NCBI RefSeq assembly: GCF_003075415.1 | Contig: NZ_QDAH01000006.1 | Location: forward strand, 121,393 to 185,392 | Length of the DNA: 64,000 bases | Reading direction: 5' to 3' | DNA from: Microvirga sp. KLBC 81 | GTDB lineage: Bacteria > Pseudomonadota > Alphaproteobacteria > Rhizobiales > Beijerinckiaceae | The notes under the pieces: model-generated | What the model saw: only the letters and a program-made list of their open reading frames with translations | Database searches by the model: none | What the model was told of the DNA's origin: nothing | Shown: piece by piece, positions 52,044-61,321 of the stretch | Numbering within the stretch: position 1 is the first letter of the stretch | Layout: each line of letters starts with the position of its first letter | Made by a program: the position numbers and the translations under genes

Positions 52044-52307
52044 TCAGTGAACCCGAGGCATGCGGTCTTTCCGTACTGCCGCAAGGGCTCGGGCAAGCCT
52101 TGGGAAGTCTTGGACTCTGATCACACCGTCATAATCAGGCCAGAGGATAAGCTGGACGGGCGCGGCAAAGTCGACTGTCATGCAAGCATATGGCTCTTGC
52201 TGTGTGGCAGTATGGTGACCGACGAGAGATACAGAGCCATTCAAGAATTTATTGGCTGGCTTTTCCAAGGAACGCTGAAAAGGTGCGATGTTCTCAGGCT
52301 CCTTCAT
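52044..52307 (-). CDS. Hypothetical protein, weak
   Basis: Up to 87 residues; the C-terminal part FAAPVQLILWPDYDGVIRVQ and LARALAAVRKDRM looks coding. No ribosome-binding site at either possible start (52307, 52181). A competing plus-strand frame covers the same DNA but looks less like protein. Confidence 0.4.
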   Translation of the reverse strand: MKEPENIAPFQRSLEKPANKFLNGSVSLVGHHTATQQEPYACMTVDFAAPVQLILWPDYDGVIRVQDFPRLARALAAVRKDRMPRVH

Positions 52308-52340
52308 CCAAACAGGACATTAGCCATGTTTGACGAGAGA

Positions 52341-52742
52341 TCAACGCTTCCACTTGCCTTCGTACCGAAACTCTGGGGCTGACTTTAGTTGATTGAGATC
52401 AGCGTTCATGGTGGCATGCCACTTGTTCTCGCCCTCCATATACCGGATCGATATCGATGAAGGATCCACGGCCACATATTTTTGTTCAACACCCAGGACC
52501 TCGCCGACCGACAGCACGATGCCGGAGATCTGGCCGCCTTCAAAGGCTATGTCCTCGATCTTACCCATCTCCTTGCCGCTAGCATTTTGGATATCCAGGC
52601 CGATCAGCCTTGAGCTTAGAATGGCATTGTTACTGATGGTGATGAACTGCGGCGCACTGGACGCTGCGGGAGTGCTCTGAGCCTGAGCCATACCTGCAAG
52701 ACCGAGGGCGGCGATGAGAACCATAGGAGTGGAACAGTGCAT
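52341..52742 (-). CDS. Exported PRC-barrel domain protein
   Basis: 133 residues with a signal peptide (cleavage near AQA-Q, residue 22). The mature part is a PRC-barrel: SSRLIGLDIQNASGKEMGKI, EDIAFEGGQISGIVLSVGEV and a DPSSISI strand. PRC-barrel proteins of this size are common in Rhizobiales and often near stress genes; their ligand is usually unknown. Confidence 0.85.
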   Translation of the reverse strand: MHCSTPMVLIAALGLAGMAQAQSTPAASSAPQFITISNNAILSSRLIGLDIQNASGKEMGKIEDIAFEGGQISGIVLSVGEVLGVEQKYVAVDPSSISIRYMEGENKWHATMNADLNQLKSAPEFRYEGKWKR

Positions 52743-53020
52743 CGGTATTCATCCTTGAAGTGGAGCCCAACACCAGTCTCGTTCAGGATAGTGGCCGATT
52801 TAGGAGCATTATCCGCTGCCGTGTAGCTGGAAGACTCACAATCTGGTGCGAGGGCAGGACGTCTGTACCCTCTGCGACCAAGAAATGCCGTGACAAACAA
52901 CGGAAAACGTGGAGCGATCAAGACATCAGGCAGTGGCAGTGAGACTTTCTGTTAGGGAACTGAGTTGGGCTCACCATATACAAGCTCGGAGCCGCCAGAT
53001 GCGCTCCTGAAGGAGCGTCT

Positions 53021-53257
53021 ATGCGGATCATGATAGCGACTGCCGTGCTCGCCCTGGTAATGGCACCTCATTCTCTCTCTGCCAAGGACAGAGCGACACC
53101 AGATGCAGGGAACCCAAAGGTATCGGCGTCAAAGTCGTATACGGCTGAGGAATCGGCCGCGATGGGAAGAGCGGCCCGAGCCAAAGCCGAGGCGCAAGAA
53201 CGGATCTGGGATCGCAAGATGAAGATTATCACCAGAGGCATCTGCACAGGCTGCTGA
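53021..53257 (+). CDS. Small exported protein
   Basis: 78 residues with a signal peptide (cleaved after LSA, about residue 21) and a helical, basic mature part AAMGRAARAKAEAQERIWDR, ending with two cysteines (ICTGC). AAGGAG precedes the ATG. Function unknown. Confidence 0.65.
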   Translation: MRIMIATAVLALVMAPHSLSAKDRATPDAGNPKVSASKSYTAEESAAMGRAARAKAEAQERIWDRKMKIITRGICTGC

Positions 53258-53521
53258 GCAGGGCGGGAAATGTTCGAAAGACGCTCGGCCCTTGATCTTA
53301 GGACCCGTCGTTGCAGGCGAGGAACGCTGCTGTCCGGATTTAATCTGAGCGCCCGGCGAACCGTAGTCCAGAGATCCCAAGCGTGTCGCTTCGGACAGCG
53401 AGCGGCATTTGCCAGTCTCCCTGTCAGGGCGGCAGATCCGCCGGAGGGCGAACGATCTCTCCGTAGCTCCTAGGCCCGGAAAGCGTTATCAAAAAGTCTG
53501 GTAGTATTGTATACTTTCGAA

Positions 53522-53803
53522 ATGAGTAACGATCCGAAGAAGCCAAAGCAGCGTCAGGATCTCGAGCGGCGGGATAATGAGGGCGGTGCGCCTCGGTCAG
53601 GCCACCACTTCCGTGAGCGGAGTCCCCCATCTCCGCCCAAGGCAAAGCCGGCTCTCTACTACTTCAACGTCTGGACTGAGGACAGCCTCGTCGGAGATCC
53701 CGAAGGAGACGGGTATCCTGACCTTCAGGCCGTGCGAGCGGCTGCCATCGCCAAGGCTCGCGACATGATCACAGACGGCGATCACAAGGGTGAGGATCGG
53801 TGA
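53522..53803 (+). CDS. DUF6894-like protein with a DNEGGAP N-terminal motif
   Basis: 93 residues. The C-terminal half YYFNVWTEDSLVGDPEGDGY and LQAVRAAAIAKARDMI is a DUF6894-type domain, but it ends a little earlier than usual. The N-terminal half contains RRDNEGGAPRSG, which recurs in the 52-residue protein at 59699-59857. It may therefore be a fusion of two small modules. Start ATG 53522. Confidence 0.65.
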   Translation: MSNDPKKPKQRQDLERRDNEGGAPRSGHHFRERSPPSPPKAKPALYYFNVWTEDSLVGDPEGDGYPDLQAVRAAAIAKARDMITDGDHKGEDR

Positions 53804-53944
53804 AGCTGGCACATCGGGGTCATGGACAGAGCCAAGCAGCCTGTGTTGACCGTCATGTTCTCGGAAGCGCTTGATCCTAGGCCGAGCGGTTAGGCTGAGC
53901 GGATTCAGCCTCAGCGTGGCTGAGGCGCAGAAAGTGAGGCCGAT

Positions 53945-54115
53945 ATGAACAAAGGTTTTCTCAGAGCCGCCCAGGATGTTCTCAACGCGATCTGGAAAGC
54001 GATGAGGCGTCCGGAGGGGCACCACGCGCCGGCATCGAAGGTCAAGCTCGATGGGCGGCGGGGCTATGGAGACGGAGAAATCCCATCGCCCGATCAGAAG
54101 TCGGACGAGCAGTAA
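53945..54115 (+). CDS. 56-residue basic protein
   Basis: GAGG is 5 nt before ATG 53945. The peptide has an amphipathic helix FLRAAQDVLNAIWKAMRRPE and a polar tail with DGRRGYGDGE. No recognised domain. Convergent with the antiporter gene. Confidence 0.5.
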   Translation: MNKGFLRAAQDVLNAIWKAMRRPEGHHAPASKVKLDGRRGYGDGEIPSPDQKSDEQ

Positions 54116-54133
54116 TCTCGAGCGATGTCTCCC

Positions 54134-55243
54134 CTAAGGGACGAACACGAGGAACAGGAACGTCGCGAAAATCACGAGGTGCACGAAGCCGTAGAGAATG
54201 TTGGTTCGCCCAGTGCCGAAGGTGAGAAGGCTCGCAACAGCCGTGAGCATAAGCAGAACAGTATCTTCGCCATCAAGTCCCAACACGACGTCCCTCTGGA
54301 GCGTGAGGTTGACCGCCGCAACTGCGGGGATAGTCAGGCTGATGGTGGCAAGCGACGATCCCAGCGCCAGATTGAGGCTCTTCTGCAGCTGATTTGCCCG
54401 CGCCGCCCGAACCGCCGCCACGCTCTCCGGCAACAGGACCAACAAGGCCACAACGACCCCCACGACGGCTTCAGGGGCACCAACGAGCGTCGTGCCGACC
54501 TCCACGACAGCGGCAAACATTTTCGAGAGCAGGATGACGGCGCTGAGCGACAGGACGAGCAGAGTCGCGCTCACCACAACGGCGCGGTTCTGAGGTGTGT
54601 CTGAGCTTGCATCGAAACCCTCTGTGTCGAGCACAAGGAAGTAGTCCCTGTCGCGCACGGCCTGGATGTAGAGGAACACACCATAGAGTGCCAAGGTGAT
54701 CAGGATCACGAAGACGAGTTGGCCGGGCGAATAGAACGGCCCGAGGCGAGCCTCGGTGTAGTTCGGCAGAACGAGAGTGAGGGTTGCGAGCACGATAAGG
54801 ACGACAAGATATGCGCTTGCGCCCGTCACGCGAAAGCCCTGCTCACGATAGCGTATTCCACCGAGCAGGATGCAGAGACCCACGAGGCCATTGCCGACGA
54901 TCATGATCACCGAAAACACTGTGTCACGGGCAAGCGCCGGGCTGCTCTCGCCGCCCAGCATGATGGAGGTGATGAGTGCGACCTCAATCACCGTCACAGC
55001 AACGGTAAGAACGAGAGTGCCGTAGGGCTCCCCAGTGCGGCGCGCGATCACCTCAGCATGGTGAACCGCCGCGAACACGGCGCCGATCAGGAGAGGGAAC
55101 AGTGCGGCAGCGAGGAAGATCCCACTTGGCGAGGAGATGGTGTCACCGCTGAAGCCATAAGCGGAGGCGAGCGCAAAGAAGAACAACGCGGTGGCGGGGA
55201 GCACCCACACTGAATGGGCCACTAATCTGCTGAACTTGAACAT
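54134..55243 (-). CDS. Ca2+/H+ antiporter (CaCA superfamily, ChaA-like)
   Basis: A 369-residue membrane protein with about eleven helices. The two inverted alpha repeats of cation/Ca2+ exchangers are visible: HHAEVIARRTGEPYGTLVLT with VTVIEVALI, and LLVLLPESVAAVRAARANQL with LNLALGSSLA. The acidic residues in them bind the cation. Likely role: export of Ca2+ or Na+/K+ for protons. ATG 55243 is chosen; upstream codons are polar and unsupported. Divergent from the SLC13 permease gene. Confidence 0.9.
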   Translation of the reverse strand: MFKFSRLVAHSVWVLPATALFFFALASAYGFSGDTISSPSGIFLAAALFPLLIGAVFAAVHHAEVIARRTGEPYGTLVLTVAVTVIEVALITSIMLGGESSPALARDTVFSVIMIVGNGLVGLCILLGGIRYREQGFRVTGASAYLVVLIVLATLTLVLPNYTEARLGPFYSPGQLVFVILITLALYGVFLYIQAVRDRDYFLVLDTEGFDASSDTPQNRAVVVSATLLVLSLSAVILLSKMFAAVVEVGTTLVGAPEAVVGVVVALLVLLPESVAAVRAARANQLQKSLNLALGSSLATISLTIPAVAAVNLTLQRDVVLGLDGEDTVLLMLTAVASLLTFGTGRTNILYGFVHLVIFATFLFLVFVP

Positions 55244-55469
55244 GCCTTTGCTTTCCGCCTTTGAGCAACTGAGATCCTTGGACGGCGCCCGAGAACAGAA
55301 GCTGTAAGACAAAGCTCTATGGACGGTGGGCCGCGGCGGCGATGGAATTGTAACGCCGGAATCAGGCCGCGACGAGAACTGAACCCCTGTACGTTGCAGA
55401 CAGGATCGCAGGACCGATCAGGTCGCGCAGTTGCGCGTTATCTCTCGCCACGTCACGATCTAGGGTGGA

Positions 55470-57251
55470 ATGATGACGCAGAACCAGACCCTCGCCCTCG
55501 CCATACTGGCCGGAATGATGGTTCTGTTCGTTTCGGGACGGCTGCGCTACGATCTCGTCGCCGTCATGGCTCTCTTGGCCGCAGTGTTCACCGGCATTGT
55601 GCCGCATAAGGCAGCCTTCTCCGGCTTCGGGGATGACATCGTCATCATTGTCGCGAGCGCGCTGATCGTCAGTGCGGCGGTCGAGCGCTCCGGCGTGCTG
55701 GAAGCTGCCCTCCATCGGGTGTCACCTTACATCGCGTCTGTGCAGGGCCAGATCGTGGTCCTTGTGATAGTGGTCACAATCCTGTCCGCCTTCGTCAAGA
55801 ACATCGGCGCGCTCGCGATGATGATTCCCGTCGCATTCCAGTTGGCGCGTCGCTCCAATGCCTCACCCTCGTATTTTCTCATGCCGATGGCGTTCGGCTC
55901 GCTGCTCGGGGGCCTGATCACTCTCGTCGGTACCTCGCCCAACATCATCGTCTCCCGCGTGCGCGAGGAATTGACAGGGCAGCCTTTCGGCATGTTCGAC
56001 TTCACCCCGGTCGGCCTCGGCCTTGCGGCAGCCGGCGTGGCGTTCCTGGCCTTCGGCTACCGGCTTTTGCCCGGCGGCCGCAAAGCTGTCGCGACCATGG
56101 ACGAGGCCATCGATCTCACCGATTATACGACGGAAGCGCGGTTGACCGCGAAATCACCGGTTATCGGACAAACGGTCAGCGATCTGGTCAAGCTCTGTGA
56201 CAGTGAAGTTCTGGTGACTGGCCTCGTTCGGAACAAGACTGAGCGTACGACGCCTCTGCCGGATGCTGTCCTCCGCAAAGACGACATTGTTCTCCTGGAG
56301 GGCGATCCGGAAGCGCTTGAGCGGGCCGTCGCCCGTGCTCACCTGGAGCTCGAAGGTGACGACCGCCCCACGGAAGGCAAGGGTGCAGATGAGGAGATCG
56401 GAGGAATCGAGGCCGTGGTTGGGCCGACCTCAATGCTGATTGGCCAAACGGCCAAGCGTATGGCGTTGCACGAGCGCTTCAACATCAATCTCCTCGCAGT
56501 CAGTCGCAGTGGCGTACGGTTTACCGAGCGTTTGCGGGACATCACCTTGCGAACCGGCGACGTTGTCGTGCTCAAGGGTGATCTTACGCGGCTACCGGAC
56601 AAGCTGAAAGAACTAGGCTGTCTGCCGCTGGCCGAGCGGGAAATCCGTCTAGGCAATGTCCGGCAGGGTCTCGTTCCAGTAGTGGTCCTGGGAGGGGCCA
56701 TGGTGCTCACGGCCGTCGGGATGCTGCCTGTCGCCACCGCCTTCTTCACCGCCGCCGTCTTGACGGTCCTGTTTGGAGCGCTCTCGCTCCGCGAGGCTTA
56801 CGAAGCGGTCGATTGGCCGATCCTGGTGATGCTGGGGGCCCTCATTCCCGTCAGCGAGGCGATCCGCACGACCGGTGGCGCCGATCTCATGGCCGGGTGG
56901 CTCTCGCTGCTTGCCAGCACCTTGCCATCCTATGGAGCACTGGTGCTGATCATGGTCGTGGCCATGGCTGTGACGCCGTTCCTGAACAATGCGGCGACGG
57001 TGCTGGTGATGGCTCCCATCGCGGCGACCTTTGCCGGGCAGCTCGGCTATAAACCTGACGCCTTTCTCATGGCGGTTGCGGTGGGCGCAGCCTGCGACTT
57101 CCTCACGCCCATTGGACACCAGTGCAACACGCTGGTGATGGGGCCGGGTGGATACCGCTTTGGCGACTACTGGAGGTTGGGGTTACCGCTCTCCTTCATC
57201 GTTGTCCTGCTTGGCGTGCCGCTCATCCTGCTCGTGTGGCCACTGATTTGA
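55470..57251 (+). CDS. SLC13-family permease with two RCK_C domains
   Basis: A 593-residue anion transporter of the SLC13/DASS-like group. Two membrane halves flank a cytosolic middle (about residues 210-400) containing two TrkA-C/RCK_C-like domains (VIGQTVSDL...LLEGDPEAL and LIGQTAKRM...VLKGDLTRL). Transport motifs are GTSPNIIVSRVR in the first half and PFLNNAATVLVMAPI in the second. Likely substrates are sulfate or dicarboxylates, not resolved. Start at ATG 55470, with a second ATG adjacent. Confidence 0.9.
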   Translation: MMTQNQTLALAILAGMMVLFVSGRLRYDLVAVMALLAAVFTGIVPHKAAFSGFGDDIVIIVASALIVSAAVERSGVLEAALHRVSPYIASVQGQIVVLVIVVTILSAFVKNIGALAMMIPVAFQLARRSNASPSYFLMPMAFGSLLGGLITLVGTSPNIIVSRVREELTGQPFGMFDFTPVGLGLAAAGVAFLAFGYRLLPGGRKAVATMDEAIDLTDYTTEARLTAKSPVIGQTVSDLVKLCDSEVLVTGLVRNKTERTTPLPDAVLRKDDIVLLEGDPEALERAVARAHLELEGDDRPTEGKGADEEIGGIEAVVGPTSMLIGQTAKRMALHERFNINLLAVSRSGVRFTERLRDITLRTGDVVVLKGDLTRLPDKLKELGCLPLAEREIRLGNVRQGLVPVVVLGGAMVLTAVGMLPVATAFFTAAVLTVLFGALSLREAYEAVDWPILVMLGALIPVSEAIRTTGGADLMAGWLSLLASTLPSYGALVLIMVVAMAVTPFLNNAATVLVMAPIAATFAGQLGYKPDAFLMAVAVGAACDFLTPIGHQCNTLVMGPGGYRFGDYWRLGLPLSFIVVLLGVPLILLVWPLI

Positions 57252-57515
57252 CGAGTGCCCTGGGCTCTAGCTTCTTAATCTGCACGCGCATTCGTTCACT
57301 ATGCCGCCTTGACTGATCCTATTGCTTCTTCCGAGTTCTTGTAAAACTTAAATAAAGTCATATCTAATATTTATCGACTTTGGTCAGATCACTGGGCCGT
57401 TTGCCTTCGATCATTAGGCGTGTGCTCTGGGAATTCTCCTCAAAATTCGACTGAACCAGACAGGCCGCAATCCATGCGCCTGACTGCGTGCACACGCCAG
57501 TGAAAGGGCATTCCG

Positions 57516-57623
57516 ATGATTATGGGCACAGTTAAGTTCTACAATGGTCAAACTCGTTGCTGCTTTGCATTCGTCTCAAACAGGAATCACAACAGCAGCA
57601 TGCCCCAAGGGCGCAGCGATTGA
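57516..57623 (+). pseudogene. Cold-shock protein gene remnant
   Basis: The first ten codons, MIMGTVKFYN, are identical to the start of the intact cold-shock protein at 61678-61887. After that the sequence diverges (CCFAFV in place of GFGFIQ) and stops after 35 codons. It looks like a truncated, decayed duplicate. Confidence 0.55.
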
Positions 57624-57899
57624 TCTGCTTGGGTGCGACGGGTCTAAGTTCTGTAAAGGCGCATAGGTGTTCCAGCACTTCCTTGATGGACGCTCTGCCC
57701 TCTCATGTGGCCCCAGCCGAACACCGAACACATGGCATCCGACCAGATCGTGAGAACGCCAAAAGCCCCTTGCCACGCAGGCACCGTCTACACAGGGCTT
57801 TCTGCCAGTTCCGCAGTCTCGACACGGTAGATAGAAGAGGGCCAAGGCGGCACACCTCGGTCCTCTTTCGGATTCATCTTTGCTGAGTACTCAGAAGCC

Positions 57900-58364
57900 C
57901 TAGGCGGCACGGTGGGCCTTTTTCGTCTGAGCCGTGAGTGTCTGGCTGGCCTCATTCGCCACCCGTGTGGCGACCTCGGCAATCCGGCGAGTGCTCTCAA
58001 AGGTCTGCTCCAGATTGTCCCGCATAAGGTTGCTCTGGACAGTCATGAAGTCTGGAATGGATCGGCAGCGTGCCAGCGCGCCGAGATCATCGAGATTCTT
58101 CTGCAGGCGCTCCTGCATGAGACTGAAGCACTCGCGAGAGAGGTCCTGGGCCCCGCGTGTCAGCATGGCGCTGGCTTGGGCAGCCAGCTCAAGGTTCTGG
58201 GATCCCTGACGGGTGAGATCCTCACCTCTCTCGCCCATGAGGTCATAGGCCTGAGTCACCTGATCTGTGAAACGCTGAGCGCTCGCAGAGGCCAAGTGTA
58301 GACTGGACCGCATGGGATCTTGTGTTTTTTTCGTGTGATGGGCTGTATTTCGATCGGTGGACAT
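57900..58364 (-). CDS. Phasin-family protein
   Basis: 154 residues, helical, matching phasins: FTDQVTQAYDLMGERGEDLT, a central helix SRECFSLMQERLQKNLDDLG and LMRDNLEQTFESTRRIAEVA. Phasins coat polyhydroxyalkanoate granules, and relatives also act as stress proteins. AGGA lies 7 nt before ATG 58364. No polymer-synthesis genes are nearby. Confidence 0.82.
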   Translation of the reverse strand: MSTDRNTAHHTKKTQDPMRSSLHLASASAQRFTDQVTQAYDLMGERGEDLTRQGSQNLELAAQASAMLTRGAQDLSRECFSLMQERLQKNLDDLGALARCRSIPDFMTVQSNLMRDNLEQTFESTRRIAEVATRVANEASQTLTAQTKKAHRAA

Positions 58365-58844
58365 GTGTTTTCCTAAAATAGATAAATACAATTGCTAATA
58401 ATCATAGCCTTACAAGCCATGCTTTAGCTTCTTGTACTTAAGGTTTATTTATTTTCGGCTGAATAATAATCGTACAAAATTGAGTTTTTAGTGAGGCGGA
58501 TAACAGGGTTTACTATTATCGGATTCATCTGATTTCGGGTGCATACTCTGCACCAGACCAGCTCAAGGTCGTTCGATGAGCGGGCTTCGGCGCCATGACC
58601 CTCTAGTAATCCAACCCGTCAGACGCTGGGGACAAAAGAACCCGCGGGCAAGACCCAGAGCTGGATCAGCATGCAGGGGAGGGTGAGGCGTTGCCCCCTT
58701 CGAAGCTACGGACAGCCTAAGCACGGAAAGGCTATCCGGGTTGTCGCCAGATCACAGCTGAGACAGCCTTCGGCCCTGGCAGCGAGATTTGACCGAGTCT
58801 GGGCGCAAAGGTGAGCCATGGACCAGTAAGAGGCACCGGCCGTA
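58365..58844. other. Intergenic stretch without a convincing gene
   Basis: 480 bp. The first 140 bp are markedly AT-rich, consistent with the phasin promoter region; the rest is GC-rich and shows no frame with coding character on either strand. Confidence 0.4.
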
Positions 58845-59198
58845 CTACGGCGCTCGGGGCTGTCTCGTTTCGCGACGGATGTTTTCTAGCTCATTACGGC
58901 TATGTTCCATTTCCCGCCGGACTGCGCCGATATCCCGGCGCAAGTCTTCGATCGAGCGTGTAATCTGCTGCGTCAGCTCCCGCAGGTCACCGCGAGTAAT
59001 CGATGCGTCAGTACTATCCTGCTGAACGCTCGCGCAATCCGGTGTGCCGTCACGGCGGTAGCGGAGGCTCAGGGTATCTCCCACCTTGAGATACACACAC
59101 CGTGTGTCCGGGTCGCGCCATGTCGATGGCGGGGTCTCTTGTGCCGTGGCTGCGGTCGCGAAGGCAAACAGCCCAGCAATGATTGCGATTTTGATCAT
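58845..59198 (-). CDS. Exported protein with C-terminal coiled coil
   Basis: 117 residues. Signal peptide (IKIAIIAGLFAFATAATA), then a short strand-rich part with two cysteines (RCVYLKVGDTLSLRYRRDG, PDCASV) and a C-terminal coiled coil LTQQITRSIEDLRRDIGAVR. GGGAGGATT precedes ATG 59198. Function unknown; a periplasmic oligomer is plausible. Confidence 0.7.
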   Translation of the reverse strand: MIKIAIIAGLFAFATAATAQETPPSTWRDPDTRCVYLKVGDTLSLRYRRDGTPDCASVQQDSTDASITRGDLRELTQQITRSIEDLRRDIGAVRREMEHSRNELENIRRETRQPRAP

Positions 59199-59445
59199 CA
59201 ATCCTCCCTGTGAGGATGTGGGGCCGTGTGCCGGGAAGTCCATGTTGGTCCGGTAGACACTGCCTCAGTGAAAGAGCACGGCGTCCGCTGTGGACATGAG
59301 CCTCCCGTTGCCTGAATGGCGGACCGGATAACCGACCTATCCCTGACCACGGCTGAGGCTTCAGCCGTTTTGGTCTGGAAGGTAGCGGTTTGCGGAACAG
59401 GGCAAGACTGCTGGTGTTACTTTAAGGGCAGCCCCGGAGGTTGAT

Positions 59446-59640
59446 ATGAAGGACCAAGAGATGGTGCTCTCGATTATCGTCAACGCCATCCAATTCACCC
59501 TCCAGCACGCGCAGAAGGCTTCCGGTCATCCCGGATCTGTCATATCGCCGGAGGAGCGAGTGGATATCGCAAGAGCAGTCTTAACTGCCCTTTCTGAACA
59601 AGGTTTCCAGGTCACACGGGCACCATCGGAGCCGCGCTAA
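59446..59640 (+). CDS. Hypothetical protein
   Basis: 64 residues with GGAGG 5 nt before the ATG. Helical: MVLSIIVNAIQFTLQHAQKA and VDIARAVLTALSEQGFQV. No recognised domain. Confidence 0.6.
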   Translation: MKDQEMVLSIIVNAIQFTLQHAQKASGHPGSVISPEERVDIARAVLTALSEQGFQVTRAPSEPR

Positions 59641-59698
59641 TCCACCACCAGGCGAAGAGGGTTCGGCAAAGAACATTCCTTTAGAAGGGTACATTCCA

Positions 59699-59857
59699 AT
59701 GAGTACGAAAACTCGCCCAAGCCCGCCTAAGCTCAAGCCCAACAACGGCATCTCACGATGGGATAACGAGGGAGGCGCTCCTTCGTCTGGCGATCGGTCA
59801 CGTAAGCAGGGTGGCAAGACCCAAAAACTCGGCAGGCCTGCCAAGAAGGCGTCCTGA
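59699..59857 (+). CDS. 52-residue basic protein with DNEGGAP motif
   Basis: Basic, Pro/Lys/Gly-rich and probably disordered. Contains RWDNEGGAPSSG, shared with the N-terminal half of the protein at 53522-53803, and ends RPAKKAS. GAAGGG lies upstream. Function unknown; nucleic-acid binding is possible from composition alone. Confidence 0.5.
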   Translation: MSTKTRPSPPKLKPNNGISRWDNEGGAPSSGDRSRKQGGKTQKLGRPAKKAS

Positions 59858-59882
59858 CGTCCCAACAGATCCGATAAGGACC

Positions 59883-60011
59883 TCAAACCTGCTGATCCAG
59901 CACCAGGAACTCAACATCGCTGGCGGCCTGCTCATGGGAGAGATTGTATCCCTCCTCGACTCTTCCGATGAGTTCTGACGTGGTTCGGAGCCCCGTTAAT
60001 TCTGCCGTCAT
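59883..60011 (-). pseudogene. Decayed paralogue of the protein at 50427-50666
   Basis: 42 codons, MTAELTGLRTTSELIGRVEE then YNLSHEQAA, correspond to the C-terminal half of the protein at 50427-50666. Upstream, the matching frame contains TAG six codons before this ATG, so the N-terminal half is lost. Confidence 0.6.
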
Positions 60012-60122
60012 CAGCCGTAACCAGGTCGCCTACGCCATCTGCACTCTATTACAGCGCAATCAAACGCTGCCCCTGTTGCAGTCGCTTGCTCTCGTGAGGA
60101 TCGGCCGAAGTGATGGCTGGCC

Positions 60123-60430
60123 TTAACTTCGTTGGCGTTGATCACGCGGGTCAAGAGGTCTTGCAGGGTCTTGCACGGTCTCGCGCTCCCGTTCCGAAAG
60201 GGCAGCCATCACTCGATCCCGCACAGCAAAGATCGCCAGGTATAATGTCGTGTAGAGATCAAGCCCTGCTGGGGTCAGGCTGAGAAGGCGCAACTCGCGT
60301 CCGCGTTTCCCCTGTGTCCGGATGACGAAGCCGCGAAGCTCAAAGTGCCGGACCAATCGCTGGACACTCGCGAGGTCAAGCCGATCCGCTCAACCAGTTG
60401 CCGTTCGTCGATGTTCACGCAGCACGGTGA
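60123..60430 (-). pseudogene. MarR-family regulator gene with frameshift
   Basis: The helix-turn-helix is split between frames. One frame gives DERQLVERIGLTS and another continues SVQRLVRHFELRGFVIRTQG, KRGRELRLLSLTPAGLDLY and a dimerisation helix. One extra base between TCG and CGAGTG would join them. The region further 5' is also degraded. It is a non-functional MarR-type gene as read. Confidence 0.65.
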
Positions 60431-60442
60431 TGTGCAAAGATG

Positions 60443-60583
60443 CTATCGCTTACCACGGGACGGTTTCGCTGGCGCACTACCTTTGCCTTGGCTCACGAAG
60501 GGTGACGCTGCTACGGCGATCTTCGGTTTCTCCTTCTTCGGCTTTTTCGCCTCACGGTTTCCACGTCGCTCTCCCTTGGCCAT
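60443..60583 (-). CDS. 46-residue Lys-rich protein
   Basis: AAAGGAG precedes the ATG. The peptide begins MAKGERRGNREAKKPKKEKP and ends in a Ser/Pro/Lys tail. Proteins with this MAKGxxRGNREAKKPKK start are frequent in Rhizobiales; function unknown, presumably disordered and nucleic-acid binding. It follows the 60596-60928 gene by 12 nt and probably shares its transcript. Confidence 0.7.
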   Translation of the reverse strand: MAKGERRGNREAKKPKKEKPKIAVAASPFVSQGKGSAPAKPSRGKR

Positions 60584-60595
60584 CGCTTGTCTCCT

Positions 60596-60928
60596 TTATC
60601 GGTCAGTTTGTGGAAAATTGGCTCGGTCGTGGGCCGCTCTGTCGAGCAGATGATCAAAGTCAGCCATCACCTGATCAATCAGCTTGCGACGGCGTGGATC
60701 GGTGGCGTCGGCGCTCTGCGCAAAGAGGCCGAGCAGATAGCGTGCCTTCTCGACTGCCTCTGGCCAATCAGCGGCAGGGGCGGCCGCGAGCATATCTTCG
60801 AGTGCTGTCTGTCTCGTGCGCAGCGCTTCCTGATCAGCCTCAACCTCGGCTCGCAGACGTCGAAGGTCAGTGGCCTTCTGAGCTGCCATGCCGCGGTGAG
60901 CGTCAAGATTGGTCGGATGATCAACCAT
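60596..60928 (-). CDS. Helical hypothetical protein
   Basis: 110 residues, predicted helical throughout: ATDLRRLRAEVEADQEALRT, WPEAVEKARYLLGLFAQSA and KLIDQVMADFDHLLDRA. AAGGAGG lies 8 nt before the ATG. No recognised domain. First gene of a two-gene unit with the Lys-rich protein. Confidence 0.7.
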   Translation of the reverse strand: MVDHPTNLDAHRGMAAQKATDLRRLRAEVEADQEALRTRQTALEDMLAAAPAADWPEAVEKARYLLGLFAQSADATDPRRRKLIDQVMADFDHLLDRAAHDRANFPQTDR

Positions 60929-61027
60929 GGTGTAGTTCCTCCTTGCCGATCTCCTGCGCGCCCAGATGCGAACACACCGCCGGCAACACTGTCGTATTTA
61001 TGTCTTCGTCGCCAGCCGGCAGGGCAC

Positions 61028-61321
61028 CTAAGCTCGCTCTGCCAGAAGCCGCGCCAGCGTCCTTGCTACTTGAACGTTCTGATCGACAGGCTCAGGTGCT
61101 ACGAGATGCCATTCGTGTGCTCGAAGAGCCCAGCCCACATCCGAGAGGCTACCGAGCGGCTCGTGCGGCCAAGCGGGCTCGCCCGTTGTGGTGAGGATCA
61201 TGAATTGCCGTGACGTCTTCATCCCAACGCGGACGACGTACAGAGTCTCGTCGCCCTGTCGAAGCAGCGCGACTGGATCGTAGATCCGCGATTCACGAAA
61301 GAAGGTGTCGTCGCTGGTCAA
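61028..61321 (-). CDS. Hypothetical protein coupled to the YxVHQ-type protein
   Basis: 97 residues from a TTG start that overlaps the TGA of the preceding gene (TTGA), so it is read by translational coupling. Features: VALLRQGDETLYVVRVGMKT, HEPLGSLSDVGWALRAHEWH and a C-terminal helix QVARTLARLLAERA. No recognised domain. Confidence 0.6.
   Translation of the reverse strand: MTSDDTFFRESRIYDPVALLRQGDETLYVVRVGMKTSRQFMILTTTGEPAWPHEPLGSLSDVGWALRAHEWHLVAPEPVDQNVQVARTLARLLAERA

Noticed and set aside
51924..52382. A 152-codon plus-strand frame
   Set aside because: It overlaps a better minus-strand gene at one end, has no ribosome-binding site and no domain. The opposite-strand frame at 52044-52307 looks slightly more protein-like.
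57576..57845. A Cys-containing minus-strand frame of about 89 codons
   Set aside because: CxxC-like spacing is irregular, there is no ribosome-binding site, and it crosses the cold-shock remnant.
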